A DNA stretch of 64,000 nt from SB15 sp964639245. GTDB taxonomy: Bacteria; Chloroflexota; Anaerolineae; Aggregatilineales; J027. Under the pieces are notes generated by a model that saw only the letters and a list, made by a program, of their open reading frames with translations, was not told where the DNA came from and searched no databases. The stretch is from contig CAZXCU010000014.1 of the NCBI GenBank assembly GCA_964639245.1, positions 1 to 64,000 on the forward strand. Direction: 5' to 3'. This document shows, one piece after another, positions 1-8,163 of this stretch (the first letter of the stretch is position 1; every line of letters starts with the position of its first letter). The position numbers and the translations under genes are program-made.

Positions 1-1
1 C

Positions 2-745
2 ATGTTTTTTCTCGCAGGGGCAGACTGGGTACAAATCGGCGCAATTGGCACAGGGGCAGCGGGTTTGGGGTATATTCTTGTCACCGAAGTCGATTACGCC
101 CGTACCCGGATTGACCAGCATCTTGGCGCAATCCGTGACCTGACCAAAGCCAATGACCATGTGCAAGCCTCTGTGGAAGCCTTTTTGAACGGCAATTTGT
201 TCGGGGTGGGCTTGGGCGAAGGCACACAAAAATTCGGCAAACTCCCCTTCCCCCACACCGACAGTATTTTTGCAGTCATCGGGGAAGAATTGGGGCTGGT
301 GGGGTCGTTAGGGGTGCTGCTGCTGTTCGTGGTACTGATTTATCGCGGCTTTGTGATTGCCCGTACTGCCCCGGACTCCTTCGGGTCGCTGCTGACGGCA
401 GGTATTTGTTTGTGGATTGCCTACGATGCCATGCTCAATATCGCGGTTATGACGGCGCTTGTTCCACCAACAGGAGTGCCGCTGCCCTTTATCAGCTTTG
501 GCGGATCAAGCCTTGTCACAGCGATGGCGGGAGTCGGTTTGGTCTTGTCGGTTTCACGGCAGGCATCGCGCATTGTTCCCCCGGAACGCGAACGGACAGG
601 CATGATTCTGAATTTGAATGGCAGCATGTCCGCGCAAGAAATCGAAGAACCAGAGGAGAGCGAACCTGTTGAGACTGATAGTGTCAGCGGGCGGTACCGG
701 CGGGGGCATATATCCCGCGTTAGCCGTCGCCGCCAAGATTCGTAA
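2..745 (+). CDS. ftsW: Cell division protein FtsW (SEDS glycosyltransferase), 5'-truncated by the window edge
   Basis: SEDS-family peptidoglycan polymerase that works with a class B PBP at the septum. Only about the last 250 residues are visible; a full protein is about 380-400 residues, so the first ATG in the window is not necessarily the true start. Visible family marks are the extracellular-loop sequence VGLGEGTQKFGKLPFPHTD followed by FAVIGEELG, and the late membrane motif PPTGVPLPFISFGGSS. Several hydrophobic segments lie between them. The C-terminal tail (from about residue 195) is charged and cytoplasmic, rich in Glu then Arg. Placement directly before murG supports FtsW over RodA. 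The last 77 bases overlap the murG reading frame. Confidence 0.93.
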   Translation: MFFLAGADWVQIGAIGTGAAGLGYILVTEVDYARTRIDQHLGAIRDLTKANDHVQASVEAFLNGNLFGVGLGEGTQKFGKLPFPHTDSIFAVIGEELGLVGSLGVLLLFVVLIYRGFVIARTAPDSFGSLLTAGICLWIAYDAMLNIAVMTALVPPTGVPLPFISFGGSSLVTAMAGVGLVLSVSRQASRIVPPERERTGMILNLNGSMSAQEIEEPEESEPVETDSVSGRYRRGHISRVSRRRQDS

Positions 746-1775
746 ACAGCACCCAACGGTCACGCTTCATTTTGTGGGGAGTGCTTCCGGTCTTGAAAAT
801 GACCTGCTGGACTCGTCCGAAGTCCAATTTGATGCCTACGACAAGGTACATGCTGGCCCGCTGCATGGGGTAAGTCCCCTCCGCGCCTTAGCGAGTCTGG
901 TTCGGTTGGTGGTGGGGACACTCCAAACCTGTTGGCTGTTTTTGCGGCAGCGTCCCGATGTCATTTTTTTGACAGGGGGATGGGTTGGACTGCCTGTTGC
1001 GGTGGCGGGAACGCTGTTCCGGGTCCCGATTGCGATTTTTGTGCCGGATATTGAACCGGGTTTAACGCTCAAGGTGTTGGGACGCTTCGCCAAAGTCATC
1101 ACGGCGACGGTTGAAGATACACAGGCGTTTTTTCCGCATCAAAAAGTCATCGCAACTGGCTATCCCCTGCGGGGAAGTGTTTTGGAAGCCACGCGGGAAG
1201 CAGGCCAAATCCGCTTTCAACTCGATAAAACCTTGCCGACTGTGTTGGTTTTTGGTGGGAGTCGCGGTGCGCGTTCACTGAATCAAGCGCTCATGGCACA
1301 GATTCAAGAAGTGGTGCAAGAGGGGCAGGTGATTCACATAACGGGAAGTTTGGACTGGGTGGAGATGCAAGCCCGCTATCAAAAACTATCCCCCAACGTG
1401 CAAAAACACTATCATATTTTTGAATATCTGCATGAGATGGGCTTGGCAATGGCTGCTGCGGATTTGGTCGTCAGCCGCGCCGGGGCATCTACGTTGGGCG
1501 AATTTCCGTATTTTCGGCTGCCTTCTGTCCTTGTTCCTTACCCCCATGCGTGGCGTTACCAAAAAGTTAATGCGGATTGGTTGGTCGAACGGGGGGCGGC
1601 GGTGCGCTTGGAGGATGACCAATTGAATGAGCAACTTGTCCCTTCTGTGCGGGAGATTTTGCTGAATCCTGATAAACTCAATGCGATGCGTGAAGCGGCG
1701 GGGCAGTTGACCACCCCCCACGGCGCAGAAAACATTGCGGAAATATTGATGTCTATGCAAAAGAGGAGTCGATGA
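669..1775 (+). CDS. murG: UDP-N-acetylglucosamine--N-acetylmuramyl-(pentapeptide) pyrophosphoryl-undecaprenol N-acetylglucosamine transferase MurG
   Basis: Converts lipid I to lipid II at the inner face of the membrane (GT28, GT-B fold). I place the start at TTG 669 (368 residues): it gives the family N-terminus MRLIVSAGGTGGG and has a GGAG Shine-Dalgarno at 655-658, 10 bases upstream. An ATG at 618 is in frame but adds 17 basic residues unlike the family. The second half shows the nucleotide-sugar motif SRAGASTLGEFPYF and PYPHAWRYQKVNADWLVERGAA. Odd point: the first glycine loop reads GGTGGG where most MurG proteins have GGTGGH. It overlaps ftsW by 77 bases and the next gene by 4 (ATGA), so it is translationally coupled. 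Confidence 0.95.
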   Translation: MRLIVSAGGTGGGIYPALAVAAKIRKQHPTVTLHFVGSASGLENDLLDSSEVQFDAYDKVHAGPLHGVSPLRALASLVRLVVGTLQTCWLFLRQRPDVIFLTGGWVGLPVAVAGTLFRVPIAIFVPDIEPGLTLKVLGRFAKVITATVEDTQAFFPHQKVIATGYPLRGSVLEATREAGQIRFQLDKTLPTVLVFGGSRGARSLNQALMAQIQEVVQEGQVIHITGSLDWVEMQARYQKLSPNVQKHYHIFEYLHEMGLAMAAADLVVSRAGASTLGEFPYFRLPSVLVPYPHAWRYQKVNADWLVERGAAVRLEDDQLNEQLVPSVREILLNPDKLNAMREAAGQLTTPHGAENIAEILMSMQKRSR

Positions 1776-2302
1776 TTCAACTATCAAGTGTGTTATGGCT
1801 GGCTATTTTTACCTTCGCGGTCATCGGCTATTTGCGCGGATTCGATAAAGAATTAGTTGCGGCGGCGGGGGTGCTGCTGGCGCTGTTTACGCTGGTACAA
1901 TTCAACGAATTCTTTACTTCGCTGACCTCCAGTTCGGATAATCCCCTGCGTTCACTCTTTTATTTACAGGCAGTCATTTTGTTGGTCGTGACCTTTTTTG
2001 CCTACCAAACCCCGCCGGGGCGCTTGAGTATGCGAACAGGACGTTTTGCCGGACGGGATGTCATGCAAAACAAAATGTTAGGGGCGCTGGCAGGCGGATT
2101 TAATGGCTATCTGGTTTTCGGGTCGTTGTGGTATTTTCTGGCGACAAAGGGCTATCCGATTGAGCAAATTACCGCACCCCAAGTCGATTCAGCGAGCGCG
2201 GGGCTGGTCGAAAATTTGCCTCTCTCATGGTTGCTGGAAGGTAATTTGCTCACCCTCTTTGTCATTGGCTTTTTCTTATTTATCCTGATTGCTGTCATAT
2301 GA
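1772..2302 (+). CDS. CvpA-like small integral membrane protein, copy 1
   Basis: A 176-residue protein with four to five hydrophobic segments and no enzymatic motif. It begins with a hydrophobic segment followed by IGYLRGFDKELVAAAG, the N-terminal pattern of CvpA-like (colicin V production) membrane proteins. Near residue 105 it has GALAGGFNGYLVFGSLWYF, which is nearly repeated in the next gene. The start overlaps the murG stop (ATGA at 1772-1775), and its own stop overlaps the start of copy 2, so both are in the murG-murC operon. A role in envelope or division functions is only inferred from position. Confidence 0.75.
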   Translation: MIQLSSVLWLAIFTFAVIGYLRGFDKELVAAAGVLLALFTLVQFNEFFTSLTSSSDNPLRSLFYLQAVILLVVTFFAYQTPPGRLSMRTGRFAGRDVMQNKMLGALAGGFNGYLVFGSLWYFLATKGYPIEQITAPQVDSASAGLVENLPLSWLLEGNLLTLFVIGFFLFILIAVI

Positions 2303-2847
2303 TGGAATTATCGTATTTCCTACGGCTGTGCATCGCGTTTTTTGCCATTGTGGGCTATCTGCGCGGGTTTTATAAGGAATTTGTGGCGCTGGCAGGTTTG
2401 ACTTTGGCGCTGTTTATCCTGACCGAATTTAGCTGGTTTCTGGATTTTATTTTTGGGCGCACCAATGCTACGCTGCGCTACCTGGTTGATGTGGTGTTGT
2501 TGGTCGTGTTGACCTTTTTCTCCTACCAACAAGCGCCTACGACTTTTGTGCCTTCGCGGTATCGGCGGGGACGACGTGGCGAAATCAAACTGCCCGGCGA
2601 GGAAGGCTGGCAAACCCGCTTTTTAGGGGCGCTAACGGGTGGGTTTAATGGCTATCTGGTGGTGGGGTCACTGTGGTATTTCATGGATCAATTGGAATAT
2701 CCTTTGTCGCCTCTCTTTATGATGCCCGCCTTGGGGTCAGAAAGCGCCGAATTTGTGAGTCGGTTACCGTTGGTCTGGTTACAGCAGTTTAATTTGCTGA
2801 CATGGCTGGTCGCTGGCATATTTTTAATCATTATCATTGCACGGTAA
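2299..2847 (+). CDS. CvpA-like small integral membrane protein, copy 2
   Basis: A 182-residue paralogue of the preceding gene with the same layout: hydrophobic N-terminus, VGYLRGFYKEFVALAG, a central basic loop (about residues 88-100), then GALTGGFNGYLVVGSLWYFMDQL, two more membrane segments and a very short C-terminus. Copies 1 and 2 align end to end, so this is a tandem duplication that diverged. It starts in the ATGA overlap with copy 1 and ends 3 bases before murC. Function unknown; heterodimer formation is possible but not shown by the sequence. Confidence 0.75.
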   Translation: MMELSYFLRLCIAFFAIVGYLRGFYKEFVALAGLTLALFILTEFSWFLDFIFGRTNATLRYLVDVVLLVVLTFFSYQQAPTTFVPSRYRRGRRGEIKLPGEEGWQTRFLGALTGGFNGYLVVGSLWYFMDQLEYPLSPLFMMPALGSESAEFVSRLPLVWLQQFNLLTWLVAGIFLIIIIAR

Positions 2848-2850
2848 CAT

Positions 2851-4266
2851 ATGGAAAATCTACTTCTCATCCCCGGACAGCATATTCATATTGTTGGTAT
2901 CAGTGGTTTTGGCATGTCTGCCATCGCCAAAGTGCTGCTGGAAAATGGCTACGGGGTGTCTGGCTCTGACCAGAAAATGAATCCGCTTTCGCTGGCCTTA
3001 CAAGCCAGTGGGGTTACTGTTTATGAAGGCCATCGAGAAGAAAATATCGAAGGGGCAGAACTGGTGCTGGTCAGTTCGGCTGTTCCCGCCGATAACCCCG
3101 AAATTGCCGCCGCCCTCGCGCAAAAGATCCCCGTTGTGCATCGGCGCGATTTTATGCGAGCCATTACCGAAGGCCAGCAAACCATCGCTATTGCCGGAAC
3201 GCATGGGAAAACCACCACCACTGCGATGATGGCTTATGTGCTGGTGGAAGCGGGTTATGACCCCAGTTATATTGTGGGCGGTGTCATCAAAAATTTAGGC
3301 ACGAATGCAGGCGCAGGGGCAGGCGAACATTTTGTCATTGAAGCCGATGAATATGACCATATGTTTTTGGGTCTGAATCCTGCGGTGGCAGTGGTCAACA
3401 ATATTGAATATGACCATCCTGACTTTTTCCGCACCCCCCAAGACATGCTCGCGGCTTTTCAGAAATTTGTGGATTTGCTTGGCACAGACGGCATGTTAAT
3501 TGCCTGTGCCGATGATGGAGTTGCTGCCGAACTCGCGGCTGAACGGCGTAAAAATCTCCTGCCCGTGTTGACCTATGGGGTTGAAAATAAAAACGCGGAT
3601 TGGTGGGCGATTGATGTCAAACCGAATGAGCAGGGCGGAACGGATTTTGTGGTCTGCCATGCGGAAATTGGCGGGGGTGTCATCGGGCCGATCAGTATGA
3701 AGCTCATCGGAACACACAACATTCGGAACGCGATGGCGGTTATTACGGTTGCACGACATATCGGGGTTCCCTTTGAATCGATTGCCGATGCCCTTGCCAA
3801 ATTTGAAGGCACCGAGCGCCGTTCGGAAATGATGGGTGAAGCGGGCGGAGTCAAAATTATCAATGATTATGCTCACCACCCGACCGCGATTACGCTCACC
3901 TTGCGGGCATGGCGCGAACGGGTCGGTAATGGGCAGTTATGGGCAGTCTGGCAGCCGCACACCTACAGCCGCACCCGTACCCTTGCAGACAGCTTCAAAG
4001 ATGCGTTTGGTGCAGCCCACCATGCGCTGGTCACAGATATTTTTGCGGCGCGTGAGGAATTTACGCCCGGTCTCGTATCCCGCGATTTGGCGGATATGAT
4101 CACCGAAACCGGACACCCGGATGCCCGTTATTCCGGTGATATTTTTGAAACCGCGCAAATTCTTTCTACCGAAGTGAAAGCGGGGGATGTGGTGGTGCTG
4201 CTGACGGCGGGAGATGCCCCGCGCATTGGTCATGCACTGTTGGCAGTCTTGAGCAAACGGAAATAA
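2851..4266 (+). CDS. murC: UDP-N-acetylmuramate--L-alanine ligase MurC
   Basis: ATP-dependent cytoplasmic ligase that adds L-Ala to UDP-MurNAc, the first step of stem-peptide synthesis. The 471-residue length is normal. Visible are the N-terminal Rossmann motif HIVGISGFGMSAIA, the ATP loop GTHGKTTT at residues 116-123, the EADEYDHMFL segment of the Mur ligase central domain, NNIEYDHPDFF, and the C-terminal domain motif INDYAHHPTA followed by WQPHTYSRT. All three Mur-ligase domains are intact. Stop TAA at 4264-4266 shares its last A with the ATG of the next gene. Confidence 0.97.
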   Translation: MENLLLIPGQHIHIVGISGFGMSAIAKVLLENGYGVSGSDQKMNPLSLALQASGVTVYEGHREENIEGAELVLVSSAVPADNPEIAAALAQKIPVVHRRDFMRAITEGQQTIAIAGTHGKTTTTAMMAYVLVEAGYDPSYIVGGVIKNLGTNAGAGAGEHFVIEADEYDHMFLGLNPAVAVVNNIEYDHPDFFRTPQDMLAAFQKFVDLLGTDGMLIACADDGVAAELAAERRKNLLPVLTYGVENKNADWWAIDVKPNEQGGTDFVVCHAEIGGGVIGPISMKLIGTHNIRNAMAVITVARHIGVPFESIADALAKFEGTERRSEMMGEAGGVKIINDYAHHPTAITLTLRAWRERVGNGQLWAVWQPHTYSRTRTLADSFKDAFGAAHHALVTDIFAAREEFTPGLVSRDLADMITETGHPDARYSGDIFETAQILSTEVKAGDVVVLLTAGDAPRIGHALLAVLSKRK

Positions 4267-4508
4267 TGATGCACCAAATGCAAAAGTCTTTTGAACAGTA
4301 TCAAAATCTAGCTTATACAATTGAAATTATCCCGGATGATGGCGCGTGGTTTGCGCGGGTAAAGGAGTTACCGGGCTGTATGACCGAAGTGGATACATGG
4401 GAGGAGGTTTTGCCTGCCATTGAAGAGGTCAAACACCTGTGGATTGAACTCGCTTTAGAACGTGGGCGGCCTATCCCAGAACCACAAGCTATCTTAAGTA
4501 AAGGATAA
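4266..4508 (+). CDS. HicB-family antitoxin-like protein (orphan)
   Basis: An 80-residue protein with the HicB fold signature: YTIEIIPDDGAWFARVKELPGC followed by an amphipathic helix (EEVLPAIEEVKHLWIELALERG) and IPEP. HicB proteins are degenerate RNase H-like domains that neutralise HicA mRNA interferases. No HicA-type gene (about 60-80 residues with a GSH motif) lies on either side, and no DNA-binding tail is seen, so this is a solitary member. Its ATG shares one base with the murC stop codon, meaning translation would be coupled to murC. Function in a cell-wall operon is unclear; an orphan antitoxin or a domesticated small regulator are both possible. Confidence 0.75.
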   Translation: MMHQMQKSFEQYQNLAYTIEIIPDDGAWFARVKELPGCMTEVDTWEEVLPAIEEVKHLWIELALERGRPIPEPQAILSKG

Positions 4509-4511
4509 ACC

Positions 4512-4598
4512 GTGGCAATTCGTTCAGCGAAAAACTTATATCCCGGTGTTAATCCCCATCTGAACTGTAAGTCCGTGCAACAATGGCGGACATCTTAA
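4512..4598 (+). pseudogene. Short remnant resembling the N-terminus of a DUF4058-like protein
   Basis: An open frame from GTG 4512 to TAA 4598 would encode 28 residues beginning VAIRSAKNLYPGVNPHLN. From memory this resembles the N-termini of DUF4058-type proteins found in Chloroflexota (K-N-x-Y-x-G-I-N-x-H-L), after which the similarity stops. It lies between the hicB-like gene and murB in the otherwise tight operon. I read it as a decayed gene end left by a deletion; it may be non-functional spacer. Confidence 0.35.
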
Positions 4599-4602
4599 CT
4601 TC

Positions 4603-5517
4603 ATGAGCTGGCGCACCCACTTACAGGAAAAATTTCCCGATACTTTTTATCCCGATGATTCGTTAGCACGGTACACCGTGGCGCGGTTGGGCGGAAAAGC
4701 CGATGGGGTGTTGCGGGCAAAATCCATTGATGATTTGCTGTATGGGGTACGGTGGGCGCGGGAAAATCAGATTGCGTGGCTCATTCTGGGCGGGGGAGCC
4801 AATGTCCTGGCCTCAGACAAAGGATTTCACGGGCTGGTGATTATTAACCATGCACGCGGGTATGAAATTCACGCCGAAACGGGTCTTGTGGTAGCCGAAA
4901 GCGGCGTGAATCTGTCCACGTTGGCGCGGTTGTGCATGGCACAGGGACTCAAAAATCTCGAATGGGGAGTCAGCGTACCGGGAACGGTGGGCGGGGCGGT
5001 GGTCAACAATGCAGGCGCACACGGTGGCGATATGGCGGGCAATCTGGTTGAAACCGAGATTTTACAGGTTGCCGAAGATCACATCCAAACATGGTCACTC
5101 GCTGATTTAGGTTATGCCTATCGTGCCAGCGCCCTCAAAGGTCAGCATGGCAAGTATGTTGTCTTGCGGGCGACTTTGCAGCTTGACCCGCACCATGACC
5201 CTGCCGAACTTACTCATATTGCCGATGAATTTGTTGCCCATCGCAAAAAAACTCAACCTACCGGCGCGAGTCTGGGCAGCATGTTCAAAAATCCTCCCGG
5301 CGACTATGCCGGACGGTTGATTGAAGCGGCTGGACTCAAAGGCACACAAAGCGGTGGGGTACAAATTTCCCCTGTCCATGCCAACTTTTTTATTAATGTA
5401 GGGAATGGAACAGCCGCCGATTACCATGCGCTGATTGCCCTTGCCCAACACACTGTGCGCGAAAAATTCGGGGTGGAATTAGAATTAGAAGTTGAGCAAA
5501 TCGGAGATTGGACTTAA
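4603..5517 (+). CDS. murB: UDP-N-acetylenolpyruvoylglucosamine reductase MurB
   Basis: FAD-dependent NADPH reductase that makes UDP-MurNAc. At 304 residues it has the short type II architecture. FAD-binding motifs are LGGGANVLASDKGFHG (62-77) and PGTVGGAVVNNAGAHGGD (126-143). Catalytic candidates are Arg174 (YAYRAS), Ser226 in GSMFKNP, and Glu296 near the C-terminus. The ATG has no good Shine-Dalgarno, and the preceding 28-codon frame stops 5 bases upstream, so translation may rely on re-initiation. It supplies the substrate used by MurC just upstream. Confidence 0.96.
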   Translation: MSWRTHLQEKFPDTFYPDDSLARYTVARLGGKADGVLRAKSIDDLLYGVRWARENQIAWLILGGGANVLASDKGFHGLVIINHARGYEIHAETGLVVAESGVNLSTLARLCMAQGLKNLEWGVSVPGTVGGAVVNNAGAHGGDMAGNLVETEILQVAEDHIQTWSLADLGYAYRASALKGQHGKYVVLRATLQLDPHHDPAELTHIADEFVAHRKKTQPTGASLGSMFKNPPGDYAGRLIEAAGLKGTQSGGVQISPVHANFFINVGNGTAADYHALIALAQHTVREKFGVELELEVEQIGDWT

Positions 5518-5548
5518 TTTTTATACAGATAATGGAAAAATGGATGCT

Positions 5549-5593
5549 GTCCCTACAAGAAATACGCCCGTAGGGACGGGATATATCCCGTCC
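5549..5593. repeat. Dispersed palindromic element (nested inverted repeats) between murB and ftsQ
   Basis: GTCCCTAC (5549-5556) pairs with GTAGGGAC (5570-5577), and the second arm runs directly into a perfect 20-bp palindrome GGACGGGATATATCCCGTCC (5574-5593). Closely related sequences occur at 41710-41733 and, truncated, at 51081-51096, so this is a dispersed intergenic repeat. It could also act as an RNA hairpin in the murB-ftsQ spacer, which is 220 bases long and otherwise without genes. Confidence 0.7.
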
Positions 5594-5737
5594 GCAAAAG
5601 TTGGATTCATTTAAAGTCTAATTGCCTTGTCCATAAGCACCAAGAAACTATTGAAATTTCTAATGCTTATCGTTCGCCCCAAAAGTGCTTAGTGTAATAT
5701 ACTAGAACATGATAGCTAAGAGTCGGGTCAAGCAACC

Positions 5738-6748
5738 GTGCCTGAAATTTTCAACACATCGGTAGGCAAACGCCGCAAAGAACGTAAAAAGCTCAAGCGT
5801 ACCGGCGAAGGGCATGTTGCGCCTGCCACCGGGTCAGAAGCCCGCGAGACTCGCCGCGAATCAATGCAGGGGGCAAGCCGTCGCAGTGGGCGGTTGCGTC
5901 TACCCATGTTCGAGGAAGCAGACGAAGATTTAAACAAAATGTCTCCTCGCGCTCGTACTTTGAGTGGACGACGCAAGGAACGCCAATCCGACTCCCGCCG
6001 TCCGAATGAGCGTGTGTGGCCGATTGGTAAAATCTGGGTCTCATGGCGCTGGGTGTCCGGGCTGCTGTCGGGGGTGCTGCTGGTCATGATTATTGGCTTT
6101 TTGACCGCCGATGTGTTTTACATCAATTCGGTGGCGGTGGGGGGAGTCAATTACTTGACACGGGAGGAAGTTTTTCGTTTTGCGGGAGTTTCCCAGAAAC
6201 ATATTTTCTTGGTGGATGAAACCGAAGTTGTTGAAAAATTGGAAAATAATAACAATATTGCTTCGGCAGAAGTCCGTGTGGGTTGGCCTCCGAACATGGT
6301 ACAAATTATCATCCGCGAGCGTGACCCCGCGATTGTCTGGGAACAGGGCGATAACCGTGTGTGGGTGGATGTGAATGGGCTGGTGATGTTCCAGCGCGAA
6401 GACCGCCCCGATTTAATTCGGGTGGTCTACGACCCGAACGAACCCATCCCGCCGGAAACATTGGGGAGCAATTCGCGTATCAAAACGGAAATCGTGCATG
6501 GCGCGTTGCTCTTGAAATCGCGGATGCCAAGCATGGATGTCCTGCTTTATAATCCCAGAAAGGGGTTGGGCTGGCGTGACCCACGCGGGTGGATGGCATG
6601 GTTTGGCACAGGCTCCAACATGGATATGAAAACACGGGTTTACGAAAGCATCATCGCGCAGAATACCAATGCGGTTCAGTTCGGCGAAATTGATGTTTCC
6701 GACCCCGATTACCCGATTTATACCGTCTTATGGCGCAAAACTGAGTAA
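5738..6748 (+). CDS. ftsQ: Cell division protein FtsQ/DivIB with POTRA domain
   Basis: Bitopic division protein that links early and late divisome parts. The start is GTG 5738 (336 residues). Residues 1-100 are an unusually long, basic, probably disordered cytoplasmic tail. One membrane segment spans about 107-126 (SGLLSGVLLVMIIGFL). It is followed by a POTRA domain beginning at VFYINSVAVGGVNYLTREEVFRFAGV, then the FtsQ domain with RERDPAIVWEQGDNRVWVDVNGLVM. There is no clear Shine-Dalgarno. A TATACT -10-like box at 5698-5703 may start a transcript here. It ends 6 bases before ftsA. Confidence 0.9.
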   Translation: MPEIFNTSVGKRRKERKKLKRTGEGHVAPATGSEARETRRESMQGASRRSGRLRLPMFEEADEDLNKMSPRARTLSGRRKERQSDSRRPNERVWPIGKIWVSWRWVSGLLSGVLLVMIIGFLTADVFYINSVAVGGVNYLTREEVFRFAGVSQKHIFLVDETEVVEKLENNNNIASAEVRVGWPPNMVQIIIRERDPAIVWEQGDNRVWVDVNGLVMFQREDRPDLIRVVYDPNEPIPPETLGSNSRIKTEIVHGALLLKSRMPSMDVLLYNPRKGLGWRDPRGWMAWFGTGSNMDMKTRVYESIIAQNTNAVQFGEIDVSDPDYPIYTVLWRKTE

Positions 6749-6754
6749 CACCTT

Positions 6755-8014
6755 ATGGGCGAGTTAGTTGTTGGAATTGATATTGGGACAACCAAAGTCT
6801 GTACGATTGTCGGTGAAGTCCGCGAGGATGATACCTATATTGTCGGGTTGGGGGTTGAACCGTCACGCGGGCTGAAAAAAGGCAAGGTGACGGATATTAA
6901 TGCGTTAAGCGCCAGCATTTCATCCAGCGTTCACAAGGCGGAACGCAGCAGTGGGTATGAAATTGGGCGGGCGTTTGTGTCGGTGTCTGCCAATCATGCC
7001 CAATCTACGAATAGCAAAGGCATGGCGGGGATTCCTTCCAGCCGTCCGGTGCAAATGAGCGATATTGTCAAAGCCTTGAGCGCGGCAAGAGCCATTCCCC
7101 TGCCGCATGGACGCGAAATTTTGCATGTCATCCCCCGCCGCTACAATTTGGACGAGCAAGAGGGTGTGCGAAATCCGATTGGCATGTATGGCTTCCGCTT
7201 AGAGGTCGAGAGCCACATCATCAGTTCAGACACCATCGGCCTTGAAAATCTGAGTAAATGTGTTGAATCTGCCGGGGTATTTGTTGACCGTTTTATTTTA
7301 AATCCATTGGCCGCCGGCGATGTGGTACTCACCCCCACCGAACGCGAATCCGGTGTGATGCTGGTGGATATAGGCGGAGGTACGACGGATATTGCTATTT
7401 TTATCGAGGGTACAGTCTGGCACACCGGGGTGATTGCGTTGGGAGGCCACAACATCACCAACGATATTGCCCATGTGCTGAGTTTGCCCTATGAATTGGC
7501 AGAAGCGGTCAAACTCGAATTTGGACATGCCGACCCGCGTGCCATCCAACCCTTAGAAATGTTCCCTGTTCAGCCTTTTGGGGAGGAGCATATCAGTCAG
7601 GTACGCCGTTCGGATTTGGTAGATATTATCAACGCCCGTGTAACCGAAATGTTTGAACTCATGCTTCAAGAAGTCAAACGAAGTGGTTACGACGGGCTGC
7701 TGCCGGCGGGGGTGGTGCTGACAGGTGGGGCCAGCCTGCTGCCCGGCATGAAAACCATTGCTAACCGTGTCATGCAAATGCCAGCGCGGGTTGCCCAACC
7801 AGAAGCTATCACGGGCATGGCAGAACCCCTGCGTCATCCGTCTTACAGCACATCCGTTGGGTTGCTGCGGTTGGGACTCATCATGGATATTGAGGATGAA
7901 CGCCGTGCGACACTGAACAAACAGCGTCGCAAAGGGGGGGATGTATTGGTGAATGGCATCGGCAAAGCCATTGGCGGGTTGTTTAAACGCTTTGTGACCG
8001 TTGATGATGAGTAA
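6755..8014 (+). CDS. ftsA: Cell division protein FtsA (actin-like membrane tether of FtsZ)
   Basis: Actin-fold ATPase that anchors FtsZ to the membrane. The 419 residues begin with the phosphate-1 loop VVGIDIGTTKVCTIVGE. The 1C/SHS2 domain follows (about 85-165, including HVIPRRYNLDEQEGVRNPIGMYG). The phosphate-2 motif is VDIGGGTTDIAIF and the adenosine motif is VVLTGGASLLPGM. The last 15 residues, GKAIGGLFKRFVTVDDE, form the expected amphipathic membrane-targeting helix. It lies 6 bases after ftsQ with no obvious Shine-Dalgarno, so translation is probably coupled. Confidence 0.96.
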   Translation: MGELVVGIDIGTTKVCTIVGEVREDDTYIVGLGVEPSRGLKKGKVTDINALSASISSSVHKAERSSGYEIGRAFVSVSANHAQSTNSKGMAGIPSSRPVQMSDIVKALSAARAIPLPHGREILHVIPRRYNLDEQEGVRNPIGMYGFRLEVESHIISSDTIGLENLSKCVESAGVFVDRFILNPLAAGDVVLTPTERESGVMLVDIGGGTTDIAIFIEGTVWHTGVIALGGHNITNDIAHVLSLPYELAEAVKLEFGHADPRAIQPLEMFPVQPFGEEHISQVRRSDLVDIINARVTEMFELMLQEVKRSGYDGLLPAGVVLTGGASLLPGMKTIANRVMQMPARVAQPEAITGMAEPLRHPSYSTSVGLLRLGLIMDIEDERRATLNKQRRKGGDVLVNGIGKAIGGLFKRFVTVDDE

Positions 8015-8064
8015 AGCATGAATTTAGATTTAATTATCACTTAAAGTTAGAACATCCTAACGGA

Positions 8065-8098
8065 TTGACTTTTGCATTTTGCATGTTTGGCATACAAT
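8065..8098 (+). promoter_or_regulatory. Possible sigma-70 promoter upstream of ftsZ
   Basis: A TACAAT -10 box (8093-8098) lies in the ftsA-ftsZ spacer, with TTGACT at 8065-8070. The 22-base gap between them is longer than the ideal 17, so either the -35 is different or the promoter is weak. The 149-base spacer with its own strong Shine-Dalgarno suggests that ftsZ can be transcribed separately. Confidence 0.3.
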
Positions 8099-8163
8099 AG
8101 AGGACAATTCGTTTTTCCTTCACAATTGGAAAGCGGGTCATTTTTTAGGAGGGACGTTAGGTT

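Noticed and set aside
618..668. Upstream ATG start for murG
   Set aside because: It adds a basic N-terminal extension not found in MurG; TTG 669 has the family N-terminus and a well-placed GGAG.
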